DNA from: RUG191 sp045642225
GTDB taxonomy: Bacteria; Bacillota; Clostridia; Lachnospirales; Lachnospiraceae
Reading direction: 5' to 3'
DNA length: 26,999 nt
NCBI GenBank assembly: GCA_045642225.1
Contig: JAZUIN010000111.1
Span: 1-26,999 of the forward strand
The notes under the pieces are model-generated. The model saw only the letters and a program-made list of their open reading frames with translations. It was not told the origin of the DNA and searched no databases. The position numbers were made by a program, and so were the translations under genes. The stretch's first letter is position 1. Every line of letters begins with the position of its first letter. Below are positions 24,465 to 26,999 of the stretch, one piece after another.

Positions 24465-25346
24465 TTATTGCGATAAAATTTCTTCAAGCTTCGACATATC
24501 AATAAGCGGTAAAAACTCTTTATTTAATTCATCAGCTTTACTCTTTAATTTTGCAGCCTGAGATTTATATAGTTGAAGCATTTCATCATTATTGCCATTA
24601 ACATCTCTTTTCAACTGCTTGAAATTTTGATATAAAGTATCAATGTTATTATCTAAATAGATAACATCTAGCAAATCATTTTGATTAGCCGTATATTGAC
24701 TCTTCACCTTAGGATTACGTATCTTTGTAGAAATCGCACTATATTTTTTGAAGAAATCATTTGCATTTCCTTTGTATTTCTCCACGTCACACATAAGTTC
24801 AAGGTACGAATAAATCGATTCGCCATCTTCGTACCAAACTCCGTCTAACAACTTCTTAGCTTCTAAATATTCATGATTTGAAATATCTGTAATTGCTTCT
24901 TGATATTTGTCTTTATCCCTAGCAACTATAACGCACATTGTTATACCAATTGTGCCACAAACAACTATTATACATGTAGCAACAATAGCTAATATTATCC
25001 CCGCCTTTTTCCAATAATGTGCATTTATTCTCTGCTTTTGTTGCGCATGAAGTCTTCGTCTTTCTTTCTCTAACTCGTGTTCTCTTTCTTTGACTATTGC
25101 ATCGACCTTTGTTTGATTTATCTTATCTTTGACCTTTTCTCTCATATCATGTAGAAATTCAATATTATCTACAAAATCTTCTTTATGTGCGCCCTGTTCA
25201 CGATTAATTTTATCCCAAGCCTCTTCTCTGACTCTTTGCATTTCTTGCTCTTCGTAAGCAGCTCTTGCTTCGTTTTCTCGTTCTTGTCGCATTCGTTCTT
25301 CAAAAATTATTGCTTTTTCATTTTTTAAAAATTTAAATGGATTCAT
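24465..25346 (-). CDS. coiled-coil single-pass membrane protein, function unknown
   Basis: A 293-residue protein. Residues 1-112 are highly charged (Glu/Arg/Lys-rich, heptad-like), predicting a cytoplasmic coiled coil. Residues 114-143 (AGIILAIVATCIIVVCGTIG and onwards) form one membrane helix. Residues 147-293 are a helical, likely extracellular domain that looks TPR-like (NHEYLEAKKLLDGVW) but has no firm family. The start is at codon 14 of the longer frame because AAAGGCGAG lies just before the ATG at 25346. The topology (cytoplasmic coiled coil, outer sensor-like helical domain) suggests a scaffold or stress protein, but this is inference. Confidence 0.75.
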   Translation of the reverse strand: MNPFKFLKNEKAIIFEERMRQERENEARAAYEEQEMQRVREEAWDKINREQGAHKEDFVDNIEFLHDMREKVKDKINQTKVDAIVKEREHELEKERRRLHAQQKQRINAHYWKKAGIILAIVATCIIVVCGTIGITMCVIVARDKDKYQEAITDISNHEYLEAKKLLDGVWYEDGESIYSYLELMCDVEKYKGNANDFFKKYSAISTKIRNPKVKSQYTANQNDLLDVIYLDNNIDTLYQNFKQLKRDVNGNNDEMLQLYKSQAAKLKSKADELNKEFLPLIDMSKLEEILSQ

Positions 25347-25380
25347 TTTCTCGCCTTTTACCTTATATAATAAATAAAAA

Positions 25381-25425
25381 AACATCTTGATCTGTCATAT
25401 ATAAATATATCACAATCAAAATGTT
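25381..25425. terminator. terminator of the LysR gene
   Basis: AACATTTTGAT (25425-25415) pairs with ATCAAGATGTT (25391-25381) with one wobble pair and a long AT loop. A run of Ts follows on the minus strand. Confidence 0.7.
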
Positions 25426-25436
25426 TTTGATAAGTT

Positions 25437-26345
25437 TTATTCAGAAAAATTGTCTATATTCTTGATAAGCTCTACATATTCTTCTGCCAACATCGATAAG
25501 GGCATGTTTTTTCTTTTGACAAATCCTAATGTCATAACATCATCAGACTCTAACGGCACCGATTTATAATTGCCGTCATTCAAATCTCCAAAAATAATTC
25601 CAGAGCACAGTGTATATCCGTTCATCCCAGTCATCAAATTAAGCATAGTCGCTCTATCATTTACCTTAATAATCTGTCTATAATCGAGCGTACTTAACAC
25701 TTCCTCTGCAAAATAAAATGAATTCTTCTCTCCTTGTTCAAAAGATAAACATGGATAATCAGAAAGCTCGTCAAAGGAAATACTCGTCTTATCTGCCAAT
25801 GGATGACTAGCTGCAATATATACACAAACGCCGCAATCAAATAACGGTACAAACTCCAAATTATTTTCATTGAAAATTTTCGTTAAGGCATTTTCATTAA
25901 ATTCGTTAGTATATAATATACCAAGCTCACTCTTGTAATTCTTAACATTTTCAATCACTTCAGAAGTCTTAGTCTCATAAATTGCAAGCTCATATTCACT
26001 CATAGCAATTTTCTTACCAAGCCTAATAAATGCATCAACAGCAAACGAATAGTGCTGCATAGAAACGCTAAACTTCTTCTTAGCTTCCTTGCGATATATG
26101 AAACGATCCTCAAGCATATTATTCAATTCAACCATCTGCCTCGCATAACTCAAGAACTCTTCTCCTTCTGAAGTCACTGCAATTCCACGGTTAGATCGAA
26201 TAAAAATTTCGCCACCAATTTCTTTCTCTAAATCACGGACTGCTCCCGAAAGTGCAGGCTGAGATACATATAACTCATTAGCAGCTTTATTCATTGATTT
26301 GGTCTCTGCAATTTTTACTACATACAATAATTGTGCTAGTGTCAT
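25437..26345 (-). CDS. LysR-family transcriptional regulator
   Basis: A 302-residue regulator. The winged helix-turn-helix (1-60; SMNKAANELYVSQPALSGAV, with LEKEIGGEIFIRSNRG) is typical, followed by a linker helix and a two-lobed effector domain (about 88-295). The effector is unknown. AAGGA lies 7 nt before the ATG. It sits about 65 bp downstream of nifU in the same direction and may be partly co-transcribed with it. The short gap carries a TATAAT (in ACTATAATAATA) with a poor -35. No divergent target gene is adjacent, so its regulon cannot be guessed. Confidence 0.94.
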   Translation of the reverse strand: MTLAQLLYVVKIAETKSMNKAANELYVSQPALSGAVRDLEKEIGGEIFIRSNRGIAVTSEGEEFLSYARQMVELNNMLEDRFIYRKEAKKKFSVSMQHYSFAVDAFIRLGKKIAMSEYELAIYETKTSEVIENVKNYKSELGILYTNEFNENALTKIFNENNLEFVPLFDCGVCVYIAASHPLADKTSISFDELSDYPCLSFEQGEKNSFYFAEEVLSTLDYRQIIKVNDRATMLNLMTGMNGYTLCSGIIFGDLNDGNYKSVPLESDDVMTLGFVKRKNMPLSMLAEEYVELIKNIDNFSE

Positions 26346-26409
26346 AACATTTTCCTTTTTATAAGTTCCTTATATTATTATAGTAAAATGTATCACAAAA
26401 CACTACACC

Positions 26410-26850
26410 TTATTCTTCTCTTTCTTCGATATCATCAACAGGTGGTTTTAAGCCTTCAATTACAATTCCTTTTTTATTTGCATAATCCCACAAAGCTGCA
26501 TGAACTGCTTCTTCTGCTAGAAGTGAACAATGCACTTTTACCGGTGGAAGTCCACCCAACGCCTCTTGTACAGCTTTGTTAGTAAGCTTTAAAGCATCCT
26601 CTACTGTTTTACCTTTAATCATTTCTGTAGCAATACTGCTAGTTGCAACAGCCGCTCCACATCCAAATGTTTTGAATTTAACATCTTGAATCACTTCGTT
26701 ATCATCTATATCAAGATAAATTCTCATAATATCTCCGCATTTAGCATTTCCAACTGTGCCCACACCACTAGCATCTTCAATCTCACCTACATTACGTGGA
26801 TTTGTAAAATGGACCATAACCTTTTCACTATATTCAATAACTTGACTCAT
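26410..26850 (-). CDS. nifU: Fe-S cluster assembly scaffold NifU (IscU-like)
   Basis: A 146-residue scaffold for building and handing over Fe-S clusters. The conserved cluster ligands are visible: C38 and D40 in NAKCGD, C64 in FGCGAA, C108 in VHCSLLAEEA. The N-terminal VMVHFTNPRNVGEI block and the length match the Clostridia NifU/IscU form. It lacks the C-terminal NifU domain. It normally works with a cysteine desulfurase, which may lie beyond the right edge. GGAG lies 8 nt before the ATG. It fits with the Fe-S-rich hydrogenase sensor in this window, though not linked to it. Confidence 0.95.
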   Translation of the reverse strand: MSQVIEYSEKVMVHFTNPRNVGEIEDASGVGTVGNAKCGDIMRIYLDIDDNEVIQDVKFKTFGCGAAVATSSIATEMIKGKTVEDALKLTNKAVQEALGGLPPVKVHCSLLAEEAVHAALWDYANKKGIVIEGLKPPVDDIEEREE

Positions 26851-26999
26851 ACCTATTTCTCCTACTATTATATAAAGTCATAGTCTTTCTTTACCTTTTC
26901 TATAGGTTTGACTATGCTATTTTAAGATACTGTGGATTGGTTTATTTCTCCTACCACTTGATGGTTTTTTTAAGGCTCCAACCACAGTCTCTTTGTTTA
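26851..26999 (-). promoter_or_regulatory. structured leader upstream of nifU
   Basis: No gene is seen in these 149 bases. Two nested stem-loops occur: arms 26879-26885/26910-26916 (CATAGTC/GACTATG) with inner ACCT/AGGT, and arms 26929-26940/26978-26988 (ACTGTGGTTGG-type) with inner ACCA/TGGT. A 12-nt repeat, GTAGGAGAAATA, carrying the nifU ribosome site recurs at 26954-26943. Confidence 0.4.

Noticed and set aside
26867..26872. TATAAT on the minus strand before nifU as its promoter
   Set aside because: It would place the transcript start on or after the Shine-Dalgarno, and no -35 is found at a proper distance.

Overview
The window looks like chromosomal DNA of a low-GC, anaerobic, Gram-positive Clostridia member, most likely Lachnospiraceae-like. 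The basis is the AT-rich codon use, strong AGGAGG-type ribosome sites, a T-box-controlled long-form IleRS, a NifU-type scaffold, a [FeFe]-hydrogenase-derived sensor and near-consensus sigma-A promoters with 17-bp spacers. The taxon is inferred from gene content, not proven. I see no prophage, IS element, rRNA or CRISPR array. Almost all genes are on the minus strand; only the hydrogenase/chemoreceptor fusion and the EamA transporter are on the plus strand.

Layout, left to right. Positions 1-250 hold a possible left-edge gene end, a short promoter-to-terminator unit with a doubtful Cys-rich peptide, and the shared terminator. Next come glycogen phosphorylase and isoleucyl-tRNA synthetase with a full Ile T-box leader (to about 6310). 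Then follow a DUF4190-like membrane protein, a Ca-binding EF-hand-loop protein, and a coupled pair of patatin-like lipase and CPBP-family membrane protein whose protease motifs are degraded. A seven-tRNA operon (Pro-Gly-Arg-Gln-His-Lys-Leu) runs from 10857 to 10086 and carries a duplicated 5' piece of tRNA-His. A five-gene operon (15987 to 11012) has a THUMP rRNA methyltransferase, a membrane-anchored papain-like protease, an N-acetylmuramoyl-L-alanine amidase, RdgB and a YfcE-like phosphodiesterase.

Further right are a small unknown protein and an RSH-type HD hydrolase with a Cys-rich N-terminus, a plus-strand soluble chemoreceptor fused to ferredoxin and [FeFe]-hydrogenase domains, and an AlaX trans-editing protein whose start codon lies at the centre of a large inverted repeat. 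The EamA transporter follows, then a membrane GGDEF-GGDEF-EAL protein, a coiled-coil/TM protein of unknown function, a LysR regulator and NifU, with a structured leader at the right edge.

Common threads: translation quality and supply (IleRS/T-box, seven tRNAs, AlaX, rRNA methyltransferase), nucleotide and alarmone hygiene (RdgB, HD hydrolase), envelope remodelling (amidase, cysteine protease, lipase), and redox/H2 or second-messenger sensing (hydrogenase-MCP, c-di-GMP enzyme). The most unusual item is the hydrogenase-derived soluble chemoreceptor at 17643-19610. It keeps all four predicted H-cluster cysteines but lacks several residues needed for fast catalysis.
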